Shown here piece after piece: positions 23,165 through 34,103 of a stretch of DNA of 64,000 nucleotides. Origin of the DNA: Petrotoga mobilis SJ95 (GTDB lineage: Bacteria; Thermotogota; Thermotogae; Petrotogales; Petrotogaceae); contig NC_010003.1 of NCBI RefSeq assembly GCF_000018605.1, positions 1,836,501-1,900,500 on the forward strand. Direction: 5' to 3'. Within the stretch, counting starts at the first letter, position 1; every line of letters begins with the position of its first letter. The translations under genes were made by a program, and so were the position numbers. The notes under the pieces were generated by a model. The model worked only from the letters and a program-made list of their open reading frames with translations, had not been told where the DNA came from and made no database searches.

Positions 23165-26100
23165 ATGCCAAAAAAACGTGAAATAAAAAATGTTTTAGTT
23201 ATAGGTTCTGGACCAATAATAATAGGTCAAGCAGCAGAATTCGATTATTCAGGAACCCAAGCTTGTAAATCTTTAAAAGAAGAAGGATGTAAAGTAATAT
23301 TGGTAAACAACAATCCTGCAACTATTATGACTGATACAGAAATAGCAGATGTAGTTTATATGGAAAACCTTGAAATGGATACTTTAATTTCCATTATAGA
23401 AAAAGAAAAACCGGATGGGATTTTAGGAACACTTGGAGGACAAACAGCCTTAAATCTAATTATCCAATTAAAGGATAGTGGAATTATCGATAAATACGAT
23501 ATTCAAGAATTGGGAACATCGGTTGAATCCATAAAAATAGCAGAAAGTAGAGAATTATTTAAAAGAAAAATGCAAGAAATTGAAGAACCTATCGCTGAAA
23601 GCCTCACGGTGTCGACAGTATCCGAAGCCATAAATTTTGCTAACAAAGTTGGGTATCCTTTGATAATACGCCCAGCATACACTTTAGGAGGAACAGGTGG
23701 TGGATTTGCTTACAACGAAGAGGAGTTAATAGAATTTGTAGAGAATGGGTTGAAAAAGAGCATGATGAAAGAGGTCTTAATAGAAAGATCCTTATTGGGT
23801 TGGAAAGAGATCGAATACGAATTGGTTAGGGATTCTTTTGATAATTGCATCACCGTATGTAATATGGAAAATTTTGATCCTGTAGGAATTCACACCGGAG
23901 ATAGTATAGTTGTTGCACCTTCTCAAACGTTGACAGATCAAGAACATCAAATGTTAAGGGACTCATCCATTAAGATAATAAAAGCTTTAAAGATAGAAGG
24001 TGCTTGCAATATTCAATTTGCCCTCAATCCTTATAACGAAGAATATCGAGTTATTGAAGTGAATCCTCGTTTGAGTAGATCCAGTGCCTTAGCGTCCAAA
24101 GCAACGGGGTATCCTATAGCAAAAATTGCTACAAAAATCGCAATAGGATTTTCTTTGGATGAGATAAAAAATCCCGTTACTGGAAAAACAACAGCTTTTT
24201 TTGAACCATCTTTAGATTATGTTGTCACAAAGATCCCCCGCTGGCCTTTTGATAAGTTTTATCAAGCTGATAAAAAGATAGGTACACAAATGAAATCCAC
24301 TGGTGAAACGATGGCTATTGGACGTACCTTTGAAAGTTCTTTATTAAAGGCGGTACGCTCTCTTGATATGAAAATTAAAGGCTTGAGAATTAAAGAGGTT
24401 CAAAAAGAGAGCGATGAAGAATTAGTAGAACATTTACAAATTCCGAACGAAAAAAGATTGTTTCATATTGCCGAAGCACTTAGAAGAGGTTATAAGGTTT
24501 TTGATATTCATAGATTAACCTTCATAGACGAATGGTTTTTAGAAAAAATAAAAAACATCGTCGATTTTGAAAATACTATTAGATTCTCCCAATTGAATTA
24601 CGACCTATTACTTGAAGCAAAGGGTCTTGGCTTTTCAGACCAAGAAATATCTGAATTAAACGGGTTACAAGAAGATCAAGTTAGAGAATTGAGAAAAACC
24701 TATGCTATTACTCCGTCATACAAAATGGTTGACACATGTGCAGCGGAGTTTGATTCAGTAACACAATATCTCTACTCAACTTATGGTGAAGAGGACGAAA
24801 TAGAGGTTCACAAGGACATAAAAAAAGTCATAGTTATAGGTGGAGGACCGATAAGGATCGGACAAGGGGTGGAGTTTGATTATTGTACAGTTAAAGCTCT
24901 ATGGGCATTAAAAGAAAAATGTATCAAATCAATCATCATAAACAACAATCCTGAAACCGTCAGTACAGATTTTGATACAGGTGATAGATTGTACTTCGAA
25001 CCCCTTACTCAAGAAGATGTTTTGAATATCATAGAAAAAGAAGATCCAATGGGGACAATGGTCATGTTTGGAGGGCAAACAGCTTTAAATCTAGGTGAAG
25101 AACTTGAAAGACATGGAATCAAAATCTTGGGAACATCATATGAGCATATTGATTTGTGTGAAGATAGAAAAAGATTTTCACTGTTGCTAAAAGAGTTGGA
25201 GATCAATCAGCCTCGTGGTGGGTACGTTACTTCATTTGATGAAGCTAGAGAAATTGCTAAGCGTTTAGGGTTTCCTCTTTTAGTTAGACCCTCTTATGTG
25301 ATTGGAGGACAATCTATTGAAAAGGTTAATTCCGAAGATGAATTATTCGAGTACTTATCACATGCTTTAGACTTATCACCCAATAGACCAGTTCTAATAG
25401 ATGAATACATAGAAGGAGTAGAAGTTGAAGTTGATGCCGTCTCTGATGGAGAAAATGTATTAATTCCTGGAATAATGGAACATATTGAAAAAGCGGGAAT
25501 TCATTCAGGTGACAGTTTTGCCGTATTTCCTGCCAAAACCTTGTCAGAATTAGAAGAGAAAGAAATTGTGAGATACGTTGAAAAAATATCCAAAGCGGTG
25601 AAAGTTAAGGGTTTAATAAACATTCAATTTATCGTGAAAGAGGGAAAAGTTTACGTTATTGAAGTGAATCCTAGGGCTTCAAGAACGGTTCCGATAATCA
25701 GTAAAGTAACAGGAATTCCAATGATAAAACTGGCAGTTGAAATTGCGTTAGGTAATAACTTGAAAGAACTTGGGTATTATGAACCTTTTTATCTAAAAAT
25801 CCCATATACGGTGGTTAAAGCGCCAATATTTTCATTAGAAAAATTGCCAGGTGTTGAAGTTGCCTTAGGTGCAGAGATGAAATCTACAGGGGAAACTCTT
25901 GGCATCGATTTCGACTATCATAATGCGATGTATAAGGCTTTTAAAAGTGCTCATTTGGATGTTCCTTCTACGGGTAATGTACTATTATCATTTCCAGAAA
26001 AAGAAGTGAGTGGAAGTAAAAGTTTTGTTAAATATCTTCAAAGCTGTGGATACGAATTGTGGGGAACTACTGGGACAGCAGAAGCCTTCAAATTGATGGA

Positions 26101-27655
26101 TATTACAATAAAAGAGATAGATCACCAAAAATCATTAGAGTTAGTAAAGAAAGGTTATTTTTCAATGGTTATTAATTTACCTACAAAAGGTAAAAACGTA
26201 TCCAACTTTGGATTCAAATTAAGAAGAACGTCTTTAGAAAACGGCATTCCTCTATTTACAGCATTGGAAACAGCTCAAAAATCAATTGAAGCAACAAAGA
26301 ATTGCAAAATCGGAAAAAATAATGTACAGTCCTTGAACGAATACGTAGGTTATTATCATAATCTACAAAAAAATTTTCAAATATCAAAAAGAGGTGATTT
26401 ATTTATGAAAACCGGGGAAAAGGTAGTATTGGCATATTCAGGAGGGTTAGATACATCTGTAATCATACCATGGTTAAAAGAAAAGTATAATTGTGAAATT
26501 ATTGCAGTATGTATTGATGTAGGTCAAGGAGAAGAAACACATGTTATCGAGAAAAAAGCTCTTTCAAGTGGTGCAAGTAAGGTTTACGTAGAAGATGTTG
26601 TGGAAGAATTTGTAACCGATTATATTTTTCCCACCTTAAAAGCTGGAGCAATCTACGAGGGTAAATACTTGTTGGGAACATCCTTTGCAAGACCTCTAAT
26701 GGCAAAAAAACTAGTTGAGATTGCCCAAAAAGAAGGTGCAAATGTTATTGCTCATGGTTGTACGGGTAAAGGTAACGATCAAGTAAGATTTGAAGTATCT
26801 ATTAAGGCATTAGATCCTTCTATAAAAATTATTGCTCCTTGGAGAATATGGGAAATTAAGTCTAGGGAGGAAGAAATTGCCTATGCCCAAAAGAAGGGAA
26901 TTCCAATATCTATAACCAAAGAAAAAATATACAGTGTAGATAAAAATATATGGCATATAAGCCATGAAGGCGGAGATTTAGAGGATCCTTGGAATGAACC
27001 TAAAGCTGAGTTATTCGATATGGTTACTCCACCCGAAAAAGCACCCGATGTTGCTGAATATGTAACCATAGAATTTGAAAAAGGGATTCCAGTGAAGATA
27101 AACGAAGAAGACCTTTCTCCCGTAGAGTTGATAAAGAAAGCCAATGAAATTGCATCAATAAATGGTGTGGGGATTGCAGATATCGTAGAAAATCGATTAG
27201 TTGGAATGAAATCAAGAGGTGTGTATGAAACTCCAGGTGGAACATTACTATATACTGCACACAAAGAACTGGAAAGCTTGGTACTTGACAAAGAAACGTC
27301 AAGATTCAAAGATTTAGTGGCACAAAAGTATGCGGATCTTGTTTATAATGGATTGTGGTTCTCTCAGTTGAAGGAGAGTTTAGATGCTTTTGTAGATGAA
27401 ACACAGAAGGTGGTTACCGGTGTTGTGAAATTGAAACTTTACAAGGGAAATATTATAACTGCAGGATTAAGTTCACCATATTCCTTATACAACGAAGAGT
27501 TAGCTACATTTGGAGAAGATAAAATTTACGACCAAAAGGATGCAGAAGGTTTTATAAACTTGTTTGGACTACCTTTGAAGATGAGAGCTTATCAGATGAA
27601 GCATTTTGTTGAAAATCAAAAATACGACAAAACGACTGTAGGAGGAGAACAATGA
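23165..27655 (+). CDS. carB: Carbamoyl-phosphate synthase large subunit fused in frame to argininosuccinate synthase
   Basis: One uninterrupted 1496-codon frame. Residues 1-1060 are a complete CarB: two ATP-grasp halves (first from [21 protein letters not shown]; second from [20 protein letters not shown] near residue 555), oligomerisation region, and a C-terminal MGS-like domain (about 945-1060). A 20-residue linker follows, then a complete ArgG from residue 1081 ([11 protein letters not shown]). CarB and ArgG normally end and start separately. The linker still encodes a ribosome site and ATG for argG, so the cell may make CarB-ArgG, free ArgG, or both. Sequencing error removing a stop cannot be excluded. 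Confidence 0.9.
26405..27655 (+). CDS. argG: Argininosuccinate synthase (3' part of the carB frame, with its own start signals)
   Basis: From ATG 26405 the product is 416 aa, the normal ArgG size. The PP-loop ATP site is [20 protein letters not shown]; later blocks are [41 protein letters not shown] and [13 protein letters not shown]. It condenses citrulline and aspartate. AGAGGTGA (26390-26397) lies 7 nt before the ATG, so internal initiation is likely even though the upstream carB frame has no stop. It overlaps argH by 4 bp. No ornithine carbamoyltransferase gene (argF) is present here. Confidence 0.88.
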
Positions 27656-28977
27656 AATTATGGGGAGGTCGGTTTAAAGAAAAAATTGCAGAAGACATGG
27701 AAATATTTAATTCGTCAATAAATGTTGATATCAGATTATTGCCCTACGATATAGAAGCGTCATTAGCCCATGCGGAAGGGTTGAAAAAGGCAAAAATTAT
27801 TTCTGAAGAAGAGTTTGAACAAATTGAAAGGGCGTTAAGAGAAATAAAAGAAGAAAAATTTGAAGAGATTCCAAAGGTAGAAGATGTGCACACATTGGTA
27901 GAGCAAATGTTGGTTGAAAAGATAGGGGATGTGGGCAAAAAGATTCATACAGCAAGAAGTAGGAACGATCAAATAGCAACAGATGAAAGGATGTACTTAC
28001 GAAATGAAATATTCAAAATTATAGATTTATTAGAACAATTGAATGTCGTTTTAGTGGAACTTTCAAAAAAATACAAAAACAAAATTATGCCCGGTTACAC
28101 ACATATGCAAAGAGCTCAACCTATCACATTTTCTCATCATTTGTTGGCATACGTAGAGATGTTTAAAAGGGATATAGATCGGTTGAAAGATTCTTTGAAA
28201 AGAGTGAATGTTTCGGTTTTAGGTTCAGGAGCATTAGCTGGGACATCGTACGATATAGATAGAACATATGTAGCTTCGTTGTTGGGCTTTAATGAGGTTT
28301 CACTAAACAGTATTGACGGAGTAAGCGATAGGGATTTCATCGTTGAATTTTTATCAATAGCTTCTTTGATAATGATGCATTTGAGTAGATTTTCTGAGGA
28401 GATAGTACTTTGGTCTAGCCAAGAGTTCAATTTTGTTGAACTGAGCGATGAATATTCGACTGGAAGTAGTATAATGCCACAAAAGAAAAATCCAGACTCT
28501 GCTGAATTAATCAGGGGTAAAACGGGTAGGGTATATGGAAATTTGCTTAGCCTTTTAACAACTATGAAAGGTTTACCCCTTGCGTATAACAAAGATATGC
28601 AAGAAGATAAAGAACCACTGTTTGATACAGTTGATACATTAAAAGTTTGTTTAAAGGTATTTATAGGTATGTTGAAAACGATGAGTGTGAACGAAGAAAA
28701 AATGAAACAGGCAGTAAAATTTGGTTATCTCAATGCAACGGATTTGGCAGATTATTTGGTCAAAAAAGGGATCCCTTTTAGAAACGCTCACGATATAGTT
28801 GGAAAATTAGTTGCGTACGCTATAACAAAAAAAGTTCCAATAGAAGAGTTGAATATTTCAGAATTTAAAAATTTTTGTCAGTCGATAGATGAGGATGTAT
28901 ATGAAGTTTTAAACATAAAAAATATTCTAAAAAGCCGTAAAACAATTGGGGCAGCCAGATGGGAGGAAGATGTATGA
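27652..28977 (+). CDS. argH: Argininosuccinate lyase
   Basis: A 441-aa member of the fumarase/aspartase superfamily, cleaving argininosuccinate to arginine and fumarate. Start KLWGGRFKE; substrate-binding [11 protein letters not shown] and [16 protein letters not shown]; signature loop [12 protein letters not shown] with the catalytic Ser. C-terminal region is of ordinary length, with no fused acetyltransferase. Overlaps argG by 4 bp and argC by 4 bp. Confidence 0.96.
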
Positions 28978-30011
28978 ATGTAGGTATACTTGGTGCAACA
29001 GGATACACAGGTATTGAATTAATCAGAATTCTTTCTAAACACCCAAATGCTAAAATAACTTATCTGTCATCAAAACACTTTGAATCCCAATTAATTTCGG
29101 AAGTTTATCCAGGTCTCGACGGATATTGTGATCTGATATTAGAGGGTGATGATTTCAAAAAAGCGGTTGCTACTTGCGATATTATATTTTCAACTTTACC
29201 TCACGAACTAACTTTCGAAATCGGTAAGATGGTAGTGGATGCAGGTAAGAGATTGATAGATCTAGGTTCAGCGTTTCGTTTCGATGACTTTAATGTTTTC
29301 AAAAATTGGTATGGTTCAAATGATGACATAGAATACGATAAATTTAACAAAGTTTACGGATTAACTGAGTTAAATAGGGAAAAGATTAAAAATGCACAAA
29401 TTGTGGGCAATCCAGGTTGTTATCCAACTAGTGTGATTTTGGCACTTGCCCCTGTTTTAAAAAATAGAGTTGTGACAGATAAAAACATAATTATTGACAG
29501 TAAATCTGGGGTATCGGGTGCAGGTCATGAACCTAAATTTAGTAACCTATATTCAGAATGTAATGAAAATACTAAACCGTATAACGTGGCTAAACATAGA
29601 CATATTCCAGAAATAGAGCAGGAGTTATCAAAGATAATGCAAGAAGAGGTAAAAATTGTTTTCACCCCACATCTTGTTCCTATGACAAGAGGAATTTTAA
29701 GTACGATTTATTGTAATTTGAAATCAGATATAACCCTAAAAGAAGTCTACGATCTTTACCAAGAATTTTATAAAAACGATTATTTTATAAAAATTCTTAA
29801 ACCTCGAAAGTATCCATCTACTAAAAGTGTTGCTGGCTCTAATTTCTGTCAAATAGGCTTTGAAATGGACGAACATACAAATACTTTGATAATCATGTCT
29901 GTGATTGATAATTTAATGAAAGGAGCCAGTGGCCAGGCGGTACAAAATATGAATTTAATGTTTGGACTGCCTGAAAATAAAGGCCTTGATATTATAAGAA
30001 TCTTTCCATGA
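28974..30011 (+). CDS. argC: N-acetyl-gamma-glutamyl-phosphate reductase
   Basis: A 345-aa NADP-dependent reductase. ATG 28974 is preferred over 28959 because GGGAGGA lies between them. Start [20 protein letters not shown] is the Rossmann motif; the catalytic Cys is in [26 protein letters not shown] and the histidine-containing [11 protein letters not shown] follow. Unusually argC is last in the operon rather than first. No terminator hairpin is visible after it; the next promoter starts 2 bp after the stop. Confidence 0.96.
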
Positions 30012-30013
30012 AC

Positions 30014-30042
30014 TTGATATTTTTTTGAAATTAATGTATAAT
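30014..30042 (+). promoter_or_regulatory. Promoter for the homocitrate-synthase-like operon
   Basis: TTGATA (30014-30019), 17-bp spacer, TATAAT (30037-30042). Predicted start near 30049 gives a leader of about 110 nt before the GTG start at 30158. Confidence 0.7.
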
Positions 30043-30100
30043 TAAGAAAAATTTAAGGACCTTGATGTAAGTCTAGAGTTACAATAGAAACAAAAATTGA

Positions 30101-30157
30101 AAGGAGGGAGGGTACGATTCTTCTAAATCTAATGGAAAGAAGAACGTACAAAAGAAC
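30101..30157 (+). promoter_or_regulatory. Shine-Dalgarno separated from the start by a 12-bp hairpin
   Basis: AAGGAGGGAG (30101-30110) is 47 nt from the GTG start, far too distant when linear. Between them lies a hairpin pairing 30112-30124 with 30138-30149 (12 pairs, one bulged A, 13-nt loop). Folding it leaves 9-10 nt between SD and GTG, a normal distance. A 9-codon ORF ([12 protein letters not shown] 30132) in the loop and 3' arm ends in TGA overlapping the GTG. Confidence 0.55.
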
Positions 30158-31312
30158 GTGAGTAACGTGTATATAGTTGATACAACTTTAAGAGATGGCG
30201 AGCAAACTGCCGGGGTAGTATTTGCCAATGAAGAAAAGGTCCAAATAGCGAAGATGTTAGCAGAGTTAGGGGTTTATCAGATCGAAGCCGGGATTCCCAC
30301 GATGGGTGGAGATGAAAAGGAAGCCATAAAAAAGATAAGTAAATTAGACTTAGGTGTATCAATTATGGGCTGGAATAGAGCAGTTATAAAGGATGTTGAA
30401 GAATCTATTGATTGTGGGGTTGATGCTGTTGCCATTTCTATTTCCACTTCAGATATTCACATCAAACATAAATTAAAGAAAGATAGGGATTGGGTATTAA
30501 AAAGCATGGTAGATGCCACAAAATTTGCCAAAAAACACAATTTGTACGTGTCTGTAAACGCTGAAGATGCCTCTAGAACTGATATGGATTTTCTTATAAA
30601 GTTTGCCAAAGAGGCTAAAGAGGCAGGAGCGGATAGGTTAAGATACTGTGACACCGTTGGCATGATGGAACCATTTTCCATCTACGAACATATCAGAAGA
30701 ATAATAGACGAAGTTGGTATAAATGTTGAAATGCATACTCACAACGATTTTGGCTTAGCTACAGCTAATACATTGGCAGGAATAAGAGCGGGTGCTAAGT
30801 ACGCAGGTGTTACGGTAAATGGGTTAGGAGAAAGAGCAGGTAATGCAGCTTTAGAGGAAGTGGTGATGGCTCTTAAATACATTTACAAAAATGATTTGGG
30901 AATAAAAACTCACTTACTAAAAGAAGTTTGTGAATACGTTGCTAAGGCGTCAGGAAGAGTTCTTCCTTTATCAAAAACAATCGTAGGCCATAATGTTTTT
31001 GCTCACGAGTCTGGCATTCATACAGACGGTGTATTAAAGGACTCCAAAACATATGAATCCTTCACTCCTGAAGAAGTAGGATTACAAAGACAAATACTTA
31101 TTGGAAAACATTCCGGGAGGAACGCAATTATTGCAAAATTCAAAGAATACGAAATAGATTTAACTCCTGAAGAAGGAGAAGAGATTTTAAAAAGGGTAAG
31201 ATCCCTATCTGTTCAACTCAAAAGAAGCTTATTCGATAAAGAGTTAATCTATCTTTACAACGAAATGAGGGAGGAAAAGATAAAGGATGTCAACTTACAA
31301 AACAATATCTGA
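30158..31312 (+). CDS. NifV/homocitrate synthase-like acyltransferase (possible Re-citrate synthase)
   Basis: A 384-aa DRE-TIM metallolyase. Metal-site motif [13 protein letters not shown] at the start, [35 protein letters not shown] and [18 protein letters not shown] are closest in style to NifV/homocitrate synthases rather than LeuA, and the regulatory C-terminal LeuA domain is absent. It condenses acetyl-CoA with a 2-oxo acid. Alternatives are homocitrate synthase (2-oxoglutarate) and Re-citrate synthase (oxaloacetate). The downstream enzymes favour the second. GTG start 30158 or 30167. Confidence 0.8.
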   Translation: MSNVYIVDTTLRDGEQTAGVVFANEEKVQIAKMLAELGVYQIEAGIPTMGGDEKEAIKKISKLDLGVSIMGWNRAVIKDVEESIDCGVDAVAISISTSDIHIKHKLKKDRDWVLKSMVDATKFAKKHNLYVSVNAEDASRTDMDFLIKFAKEAKEAGADRLRYCDTVGMMEPFSIYEHIRRIIDEVGINVEMHTHNDFGLATANTLAGIRAGAKYAGVTVNGLGERAGNAALEEVVMALKYIYKNDLGIKTHLLKEVCEYVAKASGRVLPLSKTIVGHNVFAHESGIHTDGVLKDSKTYESFTPEEVGLQRQILIGKHSGRNAIIAKFKEYEIDLTPEEGEEILKRVRSLSVQLKRSLFDKELIYLYNEMREEKIKDVNLQNNI

Positions 31313-32546
31313 AAAGATATTCAGTGATCATTTGGGAAGAGATGTTGAAGCGGGGGAAATAGTCATAGTTGATGTTGATTTCATGATGGGGCAAGATGGA
31401 ACCACTCCATTAGCTATTAAGACGTTTGAAAATGTTGGAGCTAAAAAGGTTGCCTACCCTGAAAAAGTAGCCTTTGTAATAGACCACAACGCTCCCAGTC
31501 CAAGTGAAAAGGTTTCTGCGTTACATAAATTGATGAGAGATTTTAGTAGCAATTACGGTACCAAGTTTTACGATATCGGTGAGGGCATATGTCATCAACT
31601 AATGCCCGAAAAAGGGCATGCCCTACCTGGACAGATCGTAATAGGGGCTGATTCTCACACGTGTACTTATGGGGCCCTTAATTGTTTCTCAACGGGTGTC
31701 GGTTCAACAGATTTGGCTATTGCTATGGCGAGTGGTAAGTTATGGTTTAAGGTACCACAAAGTATAAAAATTGTTTTAGAAGGTTCTCTTTCAAAAGGTA
31801 TTTATTCTAAGGACGTTGCGTTGTATGTTATAAAGAATATGACCGCCAATGGAGCAACTTACAAGGCTGTAGAGTTTGAGGGCCCAGTTATTGATAATTT
31901 ATCGGTTGAGGCAAGATTTACCATTTCTAATATGTCAGTGGAAATGGGAGCCAAAGTCGGTTTGATGAAACTTGATGAAAAAGCTGAAAATTGGATAAAA
32001 GAAAGAACTGATAAACCATTTAAAAGTTACGAATCAGACGAAGGTGCAAATTATGAAAAGATATACAAATTTGATGTCAGCGATTTGGAACCTCAAGTTG
32101 CCAAACCCCATGCCGTTGATAATGTTAGTCCAATTAGTGAAGTTGAAGGTATTCCTATACATCAAGGTTTGTTAGGTACGTGCACTAACGGAAGAATTGA
32201 AGATCTAAGAATAGCTGCGAATATCTTAAAAGGCAGAAAAATCCATAAGGGTGTTAGACTTATTGTGGCTCCTGCATCTAAAGATACTTTATTAAAAGCT
32301 ATGAATGAGGGAATAATTCAAACTTTAATTCAAGCTGGAGCTACGGTAGTTGCCCCAGGCTGTGGGCCTTGTGTGGGTACACATAATGGAGTACCTTCAG
32401 ATGGCGAGAATGTAATTTCTACAGCAAATAGAAACTTCAAAGGAAGAATGGGAAACAACAAAGCTTTCATCTATTTGGGATCACCTGCCACAGTGGCAGC
32501 TTCTTGTATTGAGGGAAAAATAGCGGATCCCCGAAAATATTTGTGA
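31287..32546 (+). CDS. Aconitase/isopropylmalate dehydratase family, large subunit
   Basis: A 419-aa Fe-S hydratase subunit of the LeuC/HacA type. [4Fe-4S] ligands are in GTCTNGRIED and PGCGPCVGTH. Other marks: MGQDGTTPLAIKTF, GADSHTCTYGALNCFSTG and MGNNKAFIYLGSPATVAAS. It works with the small subunit 30 bp downstream to isomerise a 2- to 3-hydroxy tricarboxylate. Overlaps the synthase gene by 26 bp. Substrate could be citrate, homocitrate or isopropylmalate; the operon context makes isopropylmalate least likely. Confidence 0.85.
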   Translation: MSTYKTISEKIFSDHLGRDVEAGEIVIVDVDFMMGQDGTTPLAIKTFENVGAKKVAYPEKVAFVIDHNAPSPSEKVSALHKLMRDFSSNYGTKFYDIGEGICHQLMPEKGHALPGQIVIGADSHTCTYGALNCFSTGVGSTDLAIAMASGKLWFKVPQSIKIVLEGSLSKGIYSKDVALYVIKNMTANGATYKAVEFEGPVIDNLSVEARFTISNMSVEMGAKVGLMKLDEKAENWIKERTDKPFKSYESDEGANYEKIYKFDVSDLEPQVAKPHAVDNVSPISEVEGIPIHQGLLGTCTNGRIEDLRIAANILKGRKIHKGVRLIVAPASKDTLLKAMNEGIIQTLIQAGATVVAPGCGPCVGTHNGVPSDGENVISTANRNFKGRMGNNKAFIYLGSPATVAASCIEGKIADPRKYL

Positions 32547-32576
32547 AAGTTAATTTTTAGAACGGGAGGATAAATA

Positions 32577-33080
32577 ATGGAATTAAAAGGTTATTCTCAT
32601 AAATTTGGTGATGATGTGAACACCGACTACATTATTTCTGGAAAATACAAATTCAATACCATCGATATGGATGAATTATCTGTTCATTTGATGGAGGATC
32701 TAAGGCCAAATTTTTATAATGAAATCAAAAAAGGTGATTTCATTGTTGCAGGAGAAAATTTTGGTTGTGGTTCTTCTAGGGAACAAGCTCCTTTAGTGAT
32801 AAAACATGCTGGTATAAGTGCTGTTATAGCAACATCTTTCGCCAGAATATTTTATAGAAATTCCATAAATATTGGCTTACCTTTAGTTGAAGTTCCAACT
32901 GATAATATAGAAGAAGGTGATTTATTGACTGTTGATCTAGAAAAAGGTGTAGTTAAGAATCTTACCAAAGATGAAATTTTGAAGATTAAATCTCTCCCCA
33001 AAGTGATGCTAAAGATTTTACAAAGTGGGGGTTTGGTTAATTATTACAAAAAATATGGTACTTTAGAATTAATGGAATAG
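32577..33080 (+). CDS. Aconitase/isopropylmalate dehydratase family, small subunit
   Basis: A 167-aa LeuD/HacB-type swivel domain. Conserved [14 protein letters not shown] at the start, [15 protein letters not shown] and [18 protein letters not shown]. The loop that fixes substrate specificity in this family reads [12 protein letters not shown], not the YLRT/YLVV types that I know, so I leave the substrate open. ATG after GGGAGGATAA. Forms a heterodimer with the large subunit. Confidence 0.85.
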   Translation: MELKGYSHKFGDDVNTDYIISGKYKFNTIDMDELSVHLMEDLRPNFYNEIKKGDFIVAGENFGCGSSREQAPLVIKHAGISAVIATSFARIFYRNSINIGLPLVEVPTDNIEEGDLLTVDLEKGVVKNLTKDEILKIKSLPKVMLKILQSGGLVNYYKKYGTLELME

Positions 33081-33091
33081 TAGGTGATTTT

Positions 33092-34087
33092 ATGTATACA
33101 GTTACTTTGATTCCGGGTGATGGAATAGGTCCAGAAATAACCTCTGTAGTGGTAGAGATTTTTGAACATTTGAAAGCTCCTATTAGTTGGGATTTAGTGG
33201 AAGCTGGAGAGAAGGTAATTGAAAAATATGGAACTCCACTGCCTGATTATGTGATCGATTCGATTAGGAAAAATAAAGTAGCCTTGAAAGGTCCTATAAC
33301 TACGCCGATAGGCAAAGGATTTAGAAGTGTGAACGTTACACTAAGAGAACGGTTCAATTTATATGCAAATTTAAGGCCTGTTAAAAGTTTAGAGGGTCTC
33401 AATACTAAGTACAATAATGTCGATTTGGTTGTAGTGAGAGAAAATACCGAATGTTTGTATAAAGGGATTGAGTATAAGATTGACGATACAGCTTGTGCCG
33501 TCAGAGTTATAACAAAAAGCGCAAGTGAAAAGATCGCATATTTTGCATTTAATTATGCAAAGGAAAATAAAAGAAAGAAAGTCACAGCTGTTCATAAGGC
33601 TAACATTCTAAAGATTACAGATGGCTTATTTTTGGAAGCTATTAGAAAAGTAGCAAATGAATATCCTGAAATAGAGTACGAAGAAAAGATCATTGACAAT
33701 ATGTCAATGCAGTTGGTGTTGAATCCTGAAAAATTTGATGTAGTTGTAGCCCCAAATTTGTACGGAGATATCCTTTCCGATTTAGCTGCAGGTTTAATAG
33801 GAGGATTGGGTCTTGCTCCAGCTGCTAATATTGGTGAGGATACTGCTATCTTTGAGGCAGTCCATGGGAGTGCTCCGGATATAGCTAATAAAGGTATAGC
33901 AAACCCGATCGCCTTATTAAGCTCATCCATTATGTTGTTAGATTATTTAAAGCTGAACGAGTTAGCAAAAAAACTCGAAAACGCTATTTCCTCAACAGTT
34001 AAAGATATAGATAGTTTAACCCCGGATTTAGGTGGAAAAGGTAACATAGAGTCTATAAAAAATAAAATTATTTCATTTTTGAATTGA
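33092..34087 (+). CDS. NAD-dependent isocitrate/homoisocitrate dehydrogenase-like enzyme
   Basis: A 331-aa beta-decarboxylating dehydrogenase. The substrate loop reads FRSVNVTLRERFNLYANLRP. The Ser-x-Asn-x-x-x-Arg pattern is that of isocitrate dehydrogenases (the E. coli Ser113 region), whereas isopropylmalate dehydrogenases lack this Ser. VRENTECLYKGIEY, VTAVHKANILKITDGLF and NLYGDILSDLAAGLIGGLG are also strikingly like mitochondrial NAD-IDH subunits. Predicted product is 2-oxoglutarate (or 2-oxoadipate). ATG after TAGGTGATTTT. Confidence 0.83.
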   Translation: MYTVTLIPGDGIGPEITSVVVEIFEHLKAPISWDLVEAGEKVIEKYGTPLPDYVIDSIRKNKVALKGPITTPIGKGFRSVNVTLRERFNLYANLRPVKSLEGLNTKYNNVDLVVVRENTECLYKGIEYKIDDTACAVRVITKSASEKIAYFAFNYAKENKRKKVTAVHKANILKITDGLFLEAIRKVANEYPEIEYEEKIIDNMSMQLVLNPEKFDVVVAPNLYGDILSDLAAGLIGGLGLAPAANIGEDTAIFEAVHGSAPDIANKGIANPIALLSSSIMLLDYLKLNELAKKLENAISSTVKDIDSLTPDLGGKGNIESIKNKIISFLN

Positions 34088-34103
34088 ATGGTTGGTGATT
34101 TTT

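Noticed and set aside
26881-27309. 142-codon minus-strand ORF under argG
   Set aside because: Shadow of argG; Ser/Pro-rich composition typical of antisense frames and no start signals.
28137-28592. 151-codon minus-strand ORF under argH
   Set aside because: Shadow of a highly conserved enzyme; no ribosome site.
30158-34087. Leucine biosynthesis (leuA-leuC-leuD-leuB)
   Set aside because: The synthase lacks the LeuA regulatory domain and is NifV-like, and the dehydrogenase has the isocitrate-type Ser in FRSVNVTLR.
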